Of a DNA stretch of 5,690 nt, positions 1 to 5,665 are shown piece after piece. Below the pieces are notes generated by a model that worked only from the letters and a program-made list of their open reading frames with translations, was not told the origin of the DNA and did no database searches. The DNA comes from Bacillota bacterium (GTDB lineage: Bacteria > Bacillota_G > Limnochordia > DTU010). Both the position numbers and the translations under genes were made by a program. Each line of letters begins with the position of its first letter. Position 1 is the first letter of the stretch. The stretch spans positions 1-5,690 of the forward strand of contig JAAZLQ010000193.1 of the NCBI GenBank assembly GCA_012799255.1, written 5' to 3'.

Positions 1-90
1 ACCGTTGACCCATCAGCTAACTTGTGGGAACAATGCGCCTCTGTCTTATCTCGCCGCGATGTTGTGGACAAGCTGAGTGAGCCATGGTAA
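1..90 (+). CDS. possible C-terminal tail of an upstream gene (partial)
   Basis: Frame 1 is open from the window edge for 29 sense codons and ends at TAA (88-90). The residues end in a charged stretch followed by SEPW. The short peptide shows no family motif I recognise. Frame 2 is also open from the edge, to about base 75, so an open frame of this length is weak evidence of coding. In favour, the codons look richer in GC than the downstream operon and the strand agrees with it. If real, about 240 bases and at least one promoter-like sequence separate it from the nuclease gene, so it is probably a separate transcript. Function unknown. Confidence 0.35.
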   Translation, partial: TVDPSANLWEQCASVLSRRDVVDKLSEPW

Positions 91-187
91 CGCCTCTAGG
101 GTAGCAACTTTCGTGCAATTACGATTTTTCAGGACAATAAAGGCCATGGTTTGACGTCATCTTTGTCTCGTAAACAACAAGTTACTG

Positions 188-215
188 TTGAATACGTTTC
201 TTCTGTGCATAAAAT
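188..215 (+). promoter_or_regulatory. candidate sigma-A-type promoter upstream of the nuclease-helicase operon
   Basis: A -35-like TTGAAT (188-193) and a -10-like TAAAAT (210-215) are separated by 16 bases. Each differs from the consensus by one or two bases. Transcription would start near 222 and give a leader of about 108 bases before the preferred start at 330. A short inverted repeat (CAACA, six bases, TGTTG; 175-190) overlaps the -35 box. This is a pattern match only, and such hexamers occur by chance in AT-rich intergenic DNA. Confidence 0.4.
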
Positions 216-248
216 ATCTAACAGGGTTTTGATACAAATTGCAGAATG

Positions 249-275
249 TTGAATCTAAGATTGGTGCAATATAAG
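249..275 (+). promoter_or_regulatory. second candidate promoter, closer to the operon
   Basis: TTGAAT (249-254) and TATAAG (270-275) are separated by 15 bases, shorter than the ideal 17. Transcription would start near 282, inside the inverted repeat at 275-288, and leave a leader of about 48 bases before the ATG at 330. If this promoter is used, a coding start at 246 is impossible, which agrees with the ribosome binding site placing the start at 330. Short spacing keeps confidence low. Confidence 0.33.
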
Positions 276-288
276 CGCATGTATGCGC
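275..288 (+). promoter_or_regulatory. 14-base inverted repeat, candidate operator
   Basis: GCGCAT and ATGCGC form perfect 6-base arms around a 2-base centre (GT). A 2-base loop is too tight for an RNA hairpin, so a site for a dimeric DNA-binding protein is the more natural reading. It begins at the last base of the -10-like TATAAG and covers the predicted transcription start, a classic repressor position. No regulator gene is visible in the window, so the binding protein is unknown. Confidence 0.35.
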
Positions 289-316
289 AATTATTATGGA
301 CTTTGCGGAATCCGAG

Positions 317-323
317 AGGAGGG
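317..323 (+). promoter_or_regulatory. ribosome binding site deciding the nuclease start at 330
   Basis: AGGAGGG lies six bases before the ATG at 330. The upstream in-frame ATG at 246 has no purine-rich sequence in front of it (the preceding bases are TACAAATTGCAGA), and neither does the in-frame ATG at 279. Translation therefore most likely begins at 330. Confidence 0.85.
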
Positions 324-329
324 ACGAGC

Positions 330-1112
330 ATGGAAGTTATTCTCAAATATCAATCAAAAAATAATCAAGTATCATGGACAGGGTTTGAATTTCCGTCTAG
401 TGACGAATTCGATGGTTTTCTAAGAAACAAAGTAACTGCTCGTCTAGCTGATATTGAAGGTAAAACAGAGTTCGAGCAATACTTGAGAGGGTTGGCAAAC
501 ACGGGCTTTGCCAATGAAAACATTGATAAAGTTCTTAATGCTGCGATTCCCGAGGAGCGAGATTGGGCAGTGGGTGAAGCACTTGCTGAATCATGGCTTA
601 GCCAAGAACACTCGGTTGTCTGGCCATGGAATATGGAGAAAGATAAACGGAATCCAAAGGCTAGCCTTCCTGGTGCCGATCTTATTGGCTTTCAGCGAGA
701 TGGTGATAGTACCGTCCTCGTTGTTGGAGAGGTGAAAACTTCAAGTGAACGGAAGAGTCCCCCTGGAGTAATGAATGGTCGAAGTGGCATGAAGAATCAG
801 CTTGATTCGTTGGCTAACGATCTCAGCCTTATTGGTCAGTTATTAAGATGGCTCTTACCTCGGTGTAAAAACACGAAGTATGAACCTTTGTTTCAGTCTG
901 CAGTATCAACTTACTTTGAGTCTGGAAATAGGGAATTGGCTTTGTTTGGAGTTTTGATTCGTGATACCGAAGCAAATGAGTCAGATTTAAAATCTAGGGG
1001 AAATGCACTCAGTAAAATCATCTGCTGCCCAACTCGCTGTGCATTGTTAGCCCTTTATATTCCCCATGATATATCAAGCTTGCCTTCATATGTGACGGGA
1101 GGTGCCTCGTGA
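330..1112 (+). CDS. HamA-like nuclease subunit of a Hachiman-type defence system
   Basis: This 260-residue protein is probably the DNA-cutting effector of a two-gene anti-phage system. The start is at 330 because a strong Shine-Dalgarno lies six bases before it; a start at 246 would add 28 residues without a binding site. The centre looks like a PD-(D/E)xK nuclease: GEALAE (82-87, Glu83 a possible helix-1 acid), WPW (98-100), a basic KDKRNPKAS stretch, GAD with Asp117, then hydrophobic VLVV leading into GEVKTSS with Glu134 and Lys136. The spacing D-x16-ExK fits that fold. The C-terminal half carries a predicted helix, then a hydrophobic strand LALFGVLIRD. No signal peptide or membrane segment is seen, so it is cytosolic. 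HamA proteins (DUF1837) are of similar size and sit directly before a helicase gene, as here. Its stop overlaps the helicase ATG (TGATG), suggesting translational coupling and a stoichiometric complex. Family assignment is inferred from architecture and remembered motifs; another restriction-like nuclease family with a helicase partner remains possible. Confidence 0.7.
   Translation: MEVILKYQSKNNQVSWTGFEFPSSDEFDGFLRNKVTARLADIEGKTEFEQYLRGLANTGFANENIDKVLNAAIPEERDWAVGEALAESWLSQEHSVVWPWNMEKDKRNPKASLPGADLIGFQRDGDSTVLVVGEVKTSSERKSPPGVMNGRSGMKNQLDSLANDLSLIGQLLRWLLPRCKNTKYEPLFQSAVSTYFESGNRELALFGVLIRDTEANESDLKSRGNALSKIICCPTRCALLALYIPHDISSLPSYVTGGAS
1097..1104 (+). promoter_or_regulatory. ribosome binding site deciding the helicase start at 1112
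   Basis: GGGAGGTG lies inside the end of the nuclease gene. It is seven bases before the ATG at 1112 but only four before the in-frame GTG at 1109, so the ATG is preferred. The site supports independent as well as coupled initiation of the helicase. Confidence 0.75.
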
Positions 1113-4100
1113 TGGACAATAAACACTGGTTATTGGAGACATTAGGTTCAAAGCGAGATCAAGCTATTCTTATGGCTAATAGTATCAAGGTTTATCGTGA
1201 GTTAGGGTACGATACTCTCACCGTCGATATGGTTTTGATTGAAAGAACCGCAGAAGTTTTAGAAATGGTCGTTTTAGACCTTCTTTGCAATAATTCGGTT
1301 GAGATAGCTTCAGTAGAATTATTAAGGACTTGTGCTTCAGATGCTTATCGCTTATTCCGTATATTACCACGGAAAGAAGCAAACATTGACCATGCGTCGT
1401 TTATACTGAAGATGTGTTGTCTAGCAGTGTTAGGTGATCAAGGGTTTGATGCTGCACAATATCTTAGTGATGAGGGATGGCCTCAGTTACCATTAGAATC
1501 TCGTGACTGGAAAGAGAGAACTTGGGCAGTAATATTAGATATTTGGTTACGCTTAATTCGCAAACAAGGATGGAACGATAGGGATTTGGTACTAGAGAGG
1601 ATCGCTTCCTTACGCGATGCACAGGCAGAATTTGAAGCAGAGTATTTGGAAAGTCATACATCGACTATGGCGAAATTAGCGGCATTTGAGCTGATTGGAT
1701 TATATCATTTGGCCAGAGCTGCTGAAATCTTTGCTCTTTACATGACTGATGGAGTGGTCGAAGGTAACTACCAAATAGGAAATTTATTAGATAGTCAGTT
1801 TGAACGGGTATTTGATGTATTTCAAGAAACCCAGATGATTGATATAGAGCCCTTAACACGTTTGTTAGCCGGATGTTCAAAGCAAATGATTGAGAATTCC
1901 ATTTGGACTGTAACTCGCTCAGTAAACTCACGAGTTACTAAATTTGTAGAAACCTTAGTGTCAAGAGGGAGAGGAGAACGTGCAATTTTTGATGTATTAC
2001 CACCTCAAAGACGAACTTTGGCGGAAAGAGGGCTACTAGGTTCGAGTCGTAGATCTGTAGTAGTAAGTCTTCCCACATCAAGTGGTAAAACCTTAATTGC
2101 TCAATTCCGAATTTTACAGGCACTAAATCAATTTGATCATGAACATGGGTGGGTAGTTTATCTAACACCTACTAGGACGCTCGTCAATCAGGTTACTAGA
2201 CAGTTGAGACGAGATTTTGCTCCTTTAGGGGTGGTCGTTGAAAAGGTAAGTCCAGCGCTGGAAGTTGATACGATTGAGTCCGACACACTTCTGGAACAAG
2301 ACGAGAAAAATCAATTTCGGGTCATTGTAACTACACCGGAGAAACTTGATTTGATGTTGCGCCAAGGTTGGGAAGAAAAGATTGGGCGTCCACTTACATT
2401 GGTGGTGGTAGATGAAGCACATAACATTCAAAATTCCTCTAGAGGTCTTAAACTTGAGATGCTATTATCGACGATAAACAAAGAATGCCAAAGTGCACAA
2501 TTTTTGTTGCTCACACCATTTATTTCGAATGCAGCAGAGGTGGCAAAATGGCTTGGAGGAACTAGTTCTGACGACATCAGTCTATCCATGGACTGGCAAC
2601 CGAATGATCGTGTGATCGGAGTCGCAAAACTGGTAAAAGGCGCTAGCATAAAGGGAAAAAGCTACGACTATGATTTGGATTTTATTACGTGTCAGACCAT
2701 TAGGGACACATTATTTGTTGATGACATTCTATCTATGGAAAAGGATTACTCTATTGCTAACACATACAGCAAGGCAGACAATCTCAGTACCTTAGCTGCA
2801 ATAACAGCACAAAATCTTCATCAAAGAGGTTCTGTTATTGTCATGCATGCTAGACCCGATTGGGTTTGGAGATTGGCTGAAAAGCTAAAAACGGATAGAA
2901 ATAAGAAAAAGAATGTATCTGAAAAGATAAGCTTAGTTCAAGATTTCTTAGAACTCGAATATGGAGATGAATTTCCTCTTATTGATCTGTTGAACTACGG
3001 CATTGGGGTACATCATGCCGGATTATCCGACGAGGTAAGGCTTCTTATGGAATGGTTGTTTGAAGAGGAAGAACTGGGTTTCCTTGTAGCTACGACAACC
3101 ATTGCCCAAGGGGTTAACTTTCCGGTAAACGGGGTTGTGCTTGCATCCCACCATTATCCATCCTATAAACATACGATTGAAATGCCACCTGAAGATTTTT
3201 GGAATATTGCTGGAAGAGCAGGGAGAATTGGACAATCGGGACTAGGTGTTGTAGCTCTAGTTGCGAATAATGATTCAAAGGAAAAAGAAGTAAAAGATTT
3301 TATCAACAGGCAAGTTGAAGAATTAAATTCGGCTTTAATTTCAATGGTGAGAGATGCTCAAGAGTTTGTTGGGGATTTGTGGAAAATAGTTTATCGAAAT
3401 CCTGAATGGTCAAGTTTTGTGCAGTTTCTTACCCATGCATATCGGCAAATGGGTAAACCTGAGGGATTTGTAGATGAGATTGAGCAAGTTCTCCGCGGTA
3501 CATTTGGATATGAGAAGTTACGAATACAGGAATCGGCATTGGCTCGTCTTTTGTTACAGGGGGTTCGATCATATGCCGAAGAATTACAGAATCCTAATCA
3601 ACCAATAGGACTTGTTGATAGTACGGGGTTTTCTTTGCAGAGTATAAAACAAGTGTTAGCTGCCTCACAGAATGAAGGGATCCATCATGAAAGCTGGGAT
3701 GAAAATACGCTGTTCAGCTTTGCCGATGAAAAATTACAAAGTATGATGGGTATTCTTCTAGAAGTACCGGAGTTGCGTGAGAATTTGAGGGCAGTAACAG
3801 GAGGTTCAAATCCAGATGGAAATAAATTAGCACTAATCATTAAGGATTGGGTTAACGGTGTATCGGTTAAAGATATTGCCATTAAATTTTTTATGGATAG
3901 TGACCAAAATCTAGTGACAGCTATGACCAAATGTGGACAGAATCTATATGGTAGTTTGTCTCAAACTGCATCGTGGGGGCTTAGTGCTTTATTATCTATA
4001 ACGGGGGGATCTTTATCGGATGAAGAAAGAACGAATTTGAGTGATCTTCCTTCCTATGTTTATTATGGTGTTAATGATCCAAAGGCTATTGCTCTTCGAT

Positions 4101-4285
4101 TGCTAGGGGTTCCGCGCAGTGCTTCGAAGCGTTTGGCGGATGAGATGGAAAATGTATTGGAAGACTCTCTTATCGAAACTCGGGAAGTGTTAACACGCGA
4201 AAAAGACCGATGGATACAAGCTTTAGGTCAGCAAGAGGGTTCTACACACTATTCGGTTTGGCGCATAATAGAAGGGCTTGACTGA
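1112..4285 (+). CDS. HamB-like Ski2-type superfamily 2 DNA helicase
   Basis: This 1057-residue protein (ATG at 1112) is a complete superfamily 2 helicase and probably the sensing partner of the nuclease encoded just upstream. Motifs in order: Walker A PTSSGKT (321-327, Lys326), motif Ia TPTRTLVNQ (352-360), Ib TTPEKLD (407-413), DEAH box (434-437), a motif III equivalent LTPFISNA (467-474), VHHAGL (633-638), motif V ATTTIAQGVNFP (660-671) and motif VI NIAGRAGRIG (698-707). VHHAGL and QGVNFP place it with Ski2/HelQ-like helicases. About 290 residues precede the first RecA domain. They are helix-rich with no known motif. About 350 follow motif VI, fitting a winged-helix and ratchet region plus an unassigned tail. 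No membrane or signal segment is seen. Motif III lacks the usual SAT and motif VI has Asn where Gln is common; the ATP-binding residues are intact. HamB of Hachiman systems couples DNA-damage sensing to HamA; that role is inferred here. The frame is unbroken, so the gene looks functional. Confidence 0.8.
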   Translation: MDNKHWLLETLGSKRDQAILMANSIKVYRELGYDTLTVDMVLIERTAEVLEMVVLDLLCNNSVEIASVELLRTCASDAYRLFRILPRKEANIDHASFILKMCCLAVLGDQGFDAAQYLSDEGWPQLPLESRDWKERTWAVILDIWLRLIRKQGWNDRDLVLERIASLRDAQAEFEAEYLESHTSTMAKLAAFELIGLYHLARAAEIFALYMTDGVVEGNYQIGNLLDSQFERVFDVFQETQMIDIEPLTRLLAGCSKQMIENSIWTVTRSVNSRVTKFVETLVSRGRGERAIFDVLPPQRRTLAERGLLGSSRRSVVVSLPTSSGKTLIAQFRILQALNQFDHEHGWVVYLTPTRTLVNQVTRQLRRDFAPLGVVVEKVSPALEVDTIESDTLLEQDEKNQFRVIVTTPEKLDLMLRQGWEEKIGRPLTLVVVDEAHNIQNSSRGLKLEMLLSTINKECQSAQFLLLTPFISNAAEVAKWLGGTSSDDISLSMDWQPNDRVIGVAKLVKGASIKGKSYDYDLDFITCQTIRDTLFVDDILSMEKDYSIANTYSKADNLSTLAAITAQNLHQRGSVIVMHARPDWVWRLAEKLKTDRNKKKNVSEKISLVQDFLELEYGDEFPLIDLLNYGIGVHHAGLSDEVRLLMEWLFEEEELGFLVATTTIAQGVNFPVNGVVLASHHYPSYKHTIEMPPEDFWNIAGRAGRIGQSGLGVVALVANNDSKEKEVKDFINRQVEELNSALISMVRDAQEFVGDLWKIVYRNPEWSSFVQFLTHAYRQMGKPEGFVDEIEQVLRGTFGYEKLRIQESALARLLLQGVRSYAEELQNPNQPIGLVDSTGFSLQSIKQVLAASQNEGIHHESWDENTLFSFADEKLQSMMGILLEVPELRENLRAVTGGSNPDGNKLALIIKDWVNGVSVKDIAIKFFMDSDQNLVTAMTKCGQNLYGSLSQTASWGLSALLSITGGSLSDEERTNLSDLPSYVYYGVNDPKAIALRLLGVPRSASKRLADEMENVLEDSLIETREVLTREKDRWIQALGQQEGSTHYSVWRIIEGLD

Positions 4286-4331
4286 TGTAGTGATTAAAAA
4301 GTATTTCTTTTTGTGCAACGACAGATCCAAC

Positions 4332-4346
4332 ATAGCCGGAGGCTAT
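4332..4346. repeat. short perfect inverted repeat after the operon
   Basis: ATAGCC and GGCTAT pair perfectly around GGA. It lies 46 bases after the helicase stop and has no T-tract on either strand, so it is not a typical intrinsic terminator. It may protect the 3' end of the transcript or be a small recombination or binding site. Confidence 0.4.
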
Positions 4347-4376
4347 AGGAATCAGATATAAACGAATAAGTGCAAC

Positions 4377-4407
4377 ACAGCCCCCATCACTGAGGGCTGT
4401 ATTTTTT
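4377..4407 (+). terminator. intrinsic terminator of the nuclease-helicase operon
   Basis: ACAGCCC (4377-4383) pairs with GGGCTGT (4394-4400). After one C-A mismatch, two inner pairs (CA with TG) can extend it around a 4-base loop. A and six Ts follow (4401-4407), which fits rho-independent termination on the plus strand. On the minus strand the same stem is followed by GTTGCACTTATT, only weakly T-rich, so it may also end the converging radC-like transcript, less efficiently. An outer AGTGCA/TGCACT pair (4369-4374 and 4413-4418) flanks the structure. Confidence 0.8.
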
Positions 4408-4416
4408 CGTAGTGCA

Positions 4417-4965
4417 CTATAAGATGGTCTCGGCTCTCCCGCTGGTAAAGTTACATGCGCCCATGACCATGAAGTCAAGAAGGTCGATGCCAACAACGTC
4501 GCCAGCATCGGAAAGTTCCACCATAAAGCGTTCCTCTTCGTAGGTAATGAAGGGTGTGCCTGTGAAGTATCGGCAAACAAAAAGAGCCGCAGCGGAATTG
4601 CTAACGGCCCAGCGCATAATCTGTGTTATCGTAGGGAGAAAGGGGAAGAGCTTTGTTACGGTGACCATGTTCTTCGTATTGACTGCAATAACATTGTAGG
4701 TGGTCTCTGGGAGCCCATCCATTTCATCTTTAAATGTGGTGTAGACATCGTTAGGATTTTGAAGAGCTCCGTGGATGATGTAAGCTTCTTGGTCGTATCT
4801 TTTGCCTAGTTCCAAGATCACTTCGGCACTAAGAGAAGTGGCGGTGGCAATCCCGTGGGCCTTTAAGTCTGAGATTCTAATAGGGCTAGTTCCCGTTTTG
4901 GTCTTCCTAGCCTTGGTTTGTTTAGCCCGTTGTCCAAAGGGTAATTTAAGCAGATTTGTTTTCAT
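4417..4965 (-). CDS. RadC-like JAB-fold paralogue lacking the JAMM metal site
   Basis: This 182-residue protein aligns by eye with the RadC-type protein encoded just upstream. A helix-hairpin-helix-like stretch (about 32-57, containing LKAHGIATATSL and ILELGKRY) matches the neighbour's IGLDKHDVKQVRAVLELSRKY. NPNDVYTTF (71-79) matches SAKDTYALL, NVIAVNTKN (91-99) matches RCILLDKRR, and DAGDVVGIDLLDFMVMG (153-169) matches DAGKILGIEVIDHVIIG. The JAMM signature HxHPSG is replaced by CRYFTG (131-136) and its Asp probably by Glu, so zinc binding and peptidase chemistry should be lost. The basic N-terminus (KQTKARKTKTG) may contact nucleic acid. AGGAGG lies eight bases before the ATG at 4965; an in-frame TTG at 4971 is only two bases from it and is not preferred. 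The frame and binding site are intact, so it looks like a maintained pseudoenzyme rather than a decayed gene. It follows radC after about 54 bases, presumably in one transcript. The specific role is unknown. Confidence 0.65.
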   Translation of the reverse strand: MKTNLLKLPFGQRAKQTKARKTKTGTSPIRISDLKAHGIATATSLSAEVILELGKRYDQEAYIIHGALQNPNDVYTTFKDEMDGLPETTYNVIAVNTKNMVTVTKLFPFLPTITQIMRWAVSNSAAALFVCRYFTGTPFITYEEERFMVELSDAGDVVGIDLLDFMVMGACNFTSGRAETIL

Positions 4966-4973
4966 GATCAATT

Positions 4974-4979
4974 CCTCCT
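4974..4979 (-). promoter_or_regulatory. ribosome binding site for the RadC-like paralogue
   Basis: A perfect AGGAGG on the minus strand lies eight bases before the ATG at 4965. It decides against the upstream in-frame TTG at 4971 and argues that the divergent paralogue is translated. Confidence 0.8.
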
Positions 4980-5019
4980 GAATTCGTTTTTCGTTCGTCT
5001 ACGAGTATCTGTGGACCTC

Positions 5020-5607
5020 CTAGAGCAATCCTCCCTCGAAGAAGCTGAAGTACCTTCCCTGCTTACCAATAATCACATGGTCGATGACCTCAATGCCCAG
5101 TATCTTCCCGGCATCTTTTACGCGCTGGGTGGTGGAGATATCTGGTTGGCTAGGCGATGGATCCCCCGATGGATGTTGGTGTGCCATGATTAGGCTATGG
5201 GCATTGATCCGAATCGCTTCTTTAAAGATCTCTCTTGGATCCACGGAGCAGCTACTTAATGTTCCCATGGTGATAAGTGGGGTAGCAAGTACGCCTCGAC
5301 GCTTATCCAAGAGTATGCAGCGGATTACCTCTTGATCCAAATCCTGCATCAGAGGGGCCAAAAGCGCATAAGTGTCCTTGGCACTATTAATTTTCTTGAT
5401 CTCAGGTGTGCGGGCAGCATATTTCCGGCTCAGCTCCAAGACAGCTCTCACCTGCTTAACGTCATGTTTATCCAAACCAATCTCAGCAAACTCTTCATAA
5501 GGTGCCCTAACCATGTTTCTAAGGCTCTTAAAGTGATGAAACAAAGCCTTCGTCTTCTCTTCTGGCAAGAACGTTGTGAATAGCTCTCTGTTTGTCATTT
5601 GATGCAC
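5020..5607 (-). CDS. radC: RadC-family JAB/JAMM domain protein
   Basis: This 195-residue RadC-family protein is slightly shorter than typical chromosomal RadC (about 225 residues). Residues 10-62 form the helical helix-hairpin-helix-like region, ending in VRAVLELSRKYAAR. Residues 70-195 are the JAB domain. The JAMM motif is complete: His143 and His145 in AHQHPSGDP, then Ser153 and Asp156 in PSQPD, followed by DAGKILGIEVIDHVIIG. The usual HPRE before the central helix is DPRE here (123-126). The GTG start at 5607 has AGGAG eight bases upstream; a later ATG at 5598 lacks such a site. RadC was once thought to act in DNA repair, but this role is doubtful and its biochemical activity is not established; RadC-type genes are common in mobile and defence islands. 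It is encoded convergently to the nuclease-helicase operon and precedes the metal-site-less paralogue, probably in the same transcript. It is presumably a mobile-island copy rather than the housekeeping gene, judged from its length and setting; the family assignment itself is secure. Confidence 0.9.
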   Translation of the reverse strand: MHQMTNRELFTTFLPEEKTKALFHHFKSLRNMVRAPYEEFAEIGLDKHDVKQVRAVLELSRKYAARTPEIKKINSAKDTYALLAPLMQDLDQEVIRCILLDKRRGVLATPLITMGTLSSCSVDPREIFKEAIRINAHSLIMAHQHPSGDPSPSQPDISTTQRVKDAGKILGIEVIDHVIIGKQGRYFSFFEGGLL

Positions 5608-5615
5608 GTTGTCAT

Positions 5616-5620
5616 CTCCT
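5616..5620 (-). promoter_or_regulatory. ribosome binding site for the intact radC-like gene
   Basis: AGGAG on the minus strand lies eight bases before the GTG at 5607. An ATG directly abutting it (5615) is too close and opens only a 6-codon frame, so GTG is the likely start. Confidence 0.65.
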
Positions 5621-5630
5621 TACGTTTTGA

Positions 5631-5665
5631 AAGTAAAATAAGCCCAGAGGCGATTGCCCCCAGGC
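5631..5665 (-). terminator. probable terminator of a minus-strand gene beyond the window
   Basis: Read on the minus strand, GCCTGGGGGC (5665-5656) pairs with GCCTCTGGGC (5651-5642) around the loop AATC in a 10-pair stem that includes three G-U pairs. TTATTTTACTT follows. The same stem on the plus strand would contain A-C mismatches, so it was most likely selected as minus-strand RNA. It would end a gene to the right and leave the radC-like gene with little room for its own promoter, so partial read-through or attenuation is possible. Confidence 0.5.

Noticed and set aside
111..129. TCGT-GCAATT-ACGA followed by five Ts, as a terminator for the gene ending at 90
   Set aside because: A 4-pair stem with a 6-base loop is too weak for an intrinsic terminator; kept only as a remote possibility.
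82..150. Two copies of GCCATGGT (82-89 approximately and 143-150)
   Set aside because: Eight-base repeats centred on an NcoI-like palindrome with no extended similarity; probably chance.
175..190. CAACA/TGTTG inverted repeat over the first -35 box as an operator
   Set aside because: Five-base arms with a 6-base gap are expected by chance; much weaker than the dyad at 275-288.
508..735. 75-codon plus-strand frame inside the nuclease gene
   Set aside because: Fully inside the nuclease gene in another frame, with no binding site and no family motifs.
1464..3930. Several antisense frames of 65-88 codons within the helicase gene
   Set aside because: All lie opposite a gene with clear helicase motifs, are short, and show no motif or ribosome binding site.
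4296..4312. AAAAAG-TATTT-CTTTTT hairpin just after the helicase stop, as a terminator
   Set aside because: The stem is nearly all A-T pairs and too weak; the GC-rich stem at 4377-4407 is the convincing terminator.
4242..4580. 112-codon minus-strand frame overlapping the radC-like paralogue and the helicase end
   Set aside because: It overlaps the paralogue in a different frame on the same strand, runs through the terminator, and has no recognisable motif.
5015..5022. Shine-Dalgarno-like TAGGAGGT at the minus-strand stop of the radC-like gene
   Set aside because: No ATG, GTG or TTG follows at a usable distance; the real site for the next gene is at 4974-4979.
5011..5583. Three plus-strand frames of 60-83 codons opposite radC
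   Set aside because: They are shadows of the RadC reading frame, whose JAMM motif and binding site are clear.
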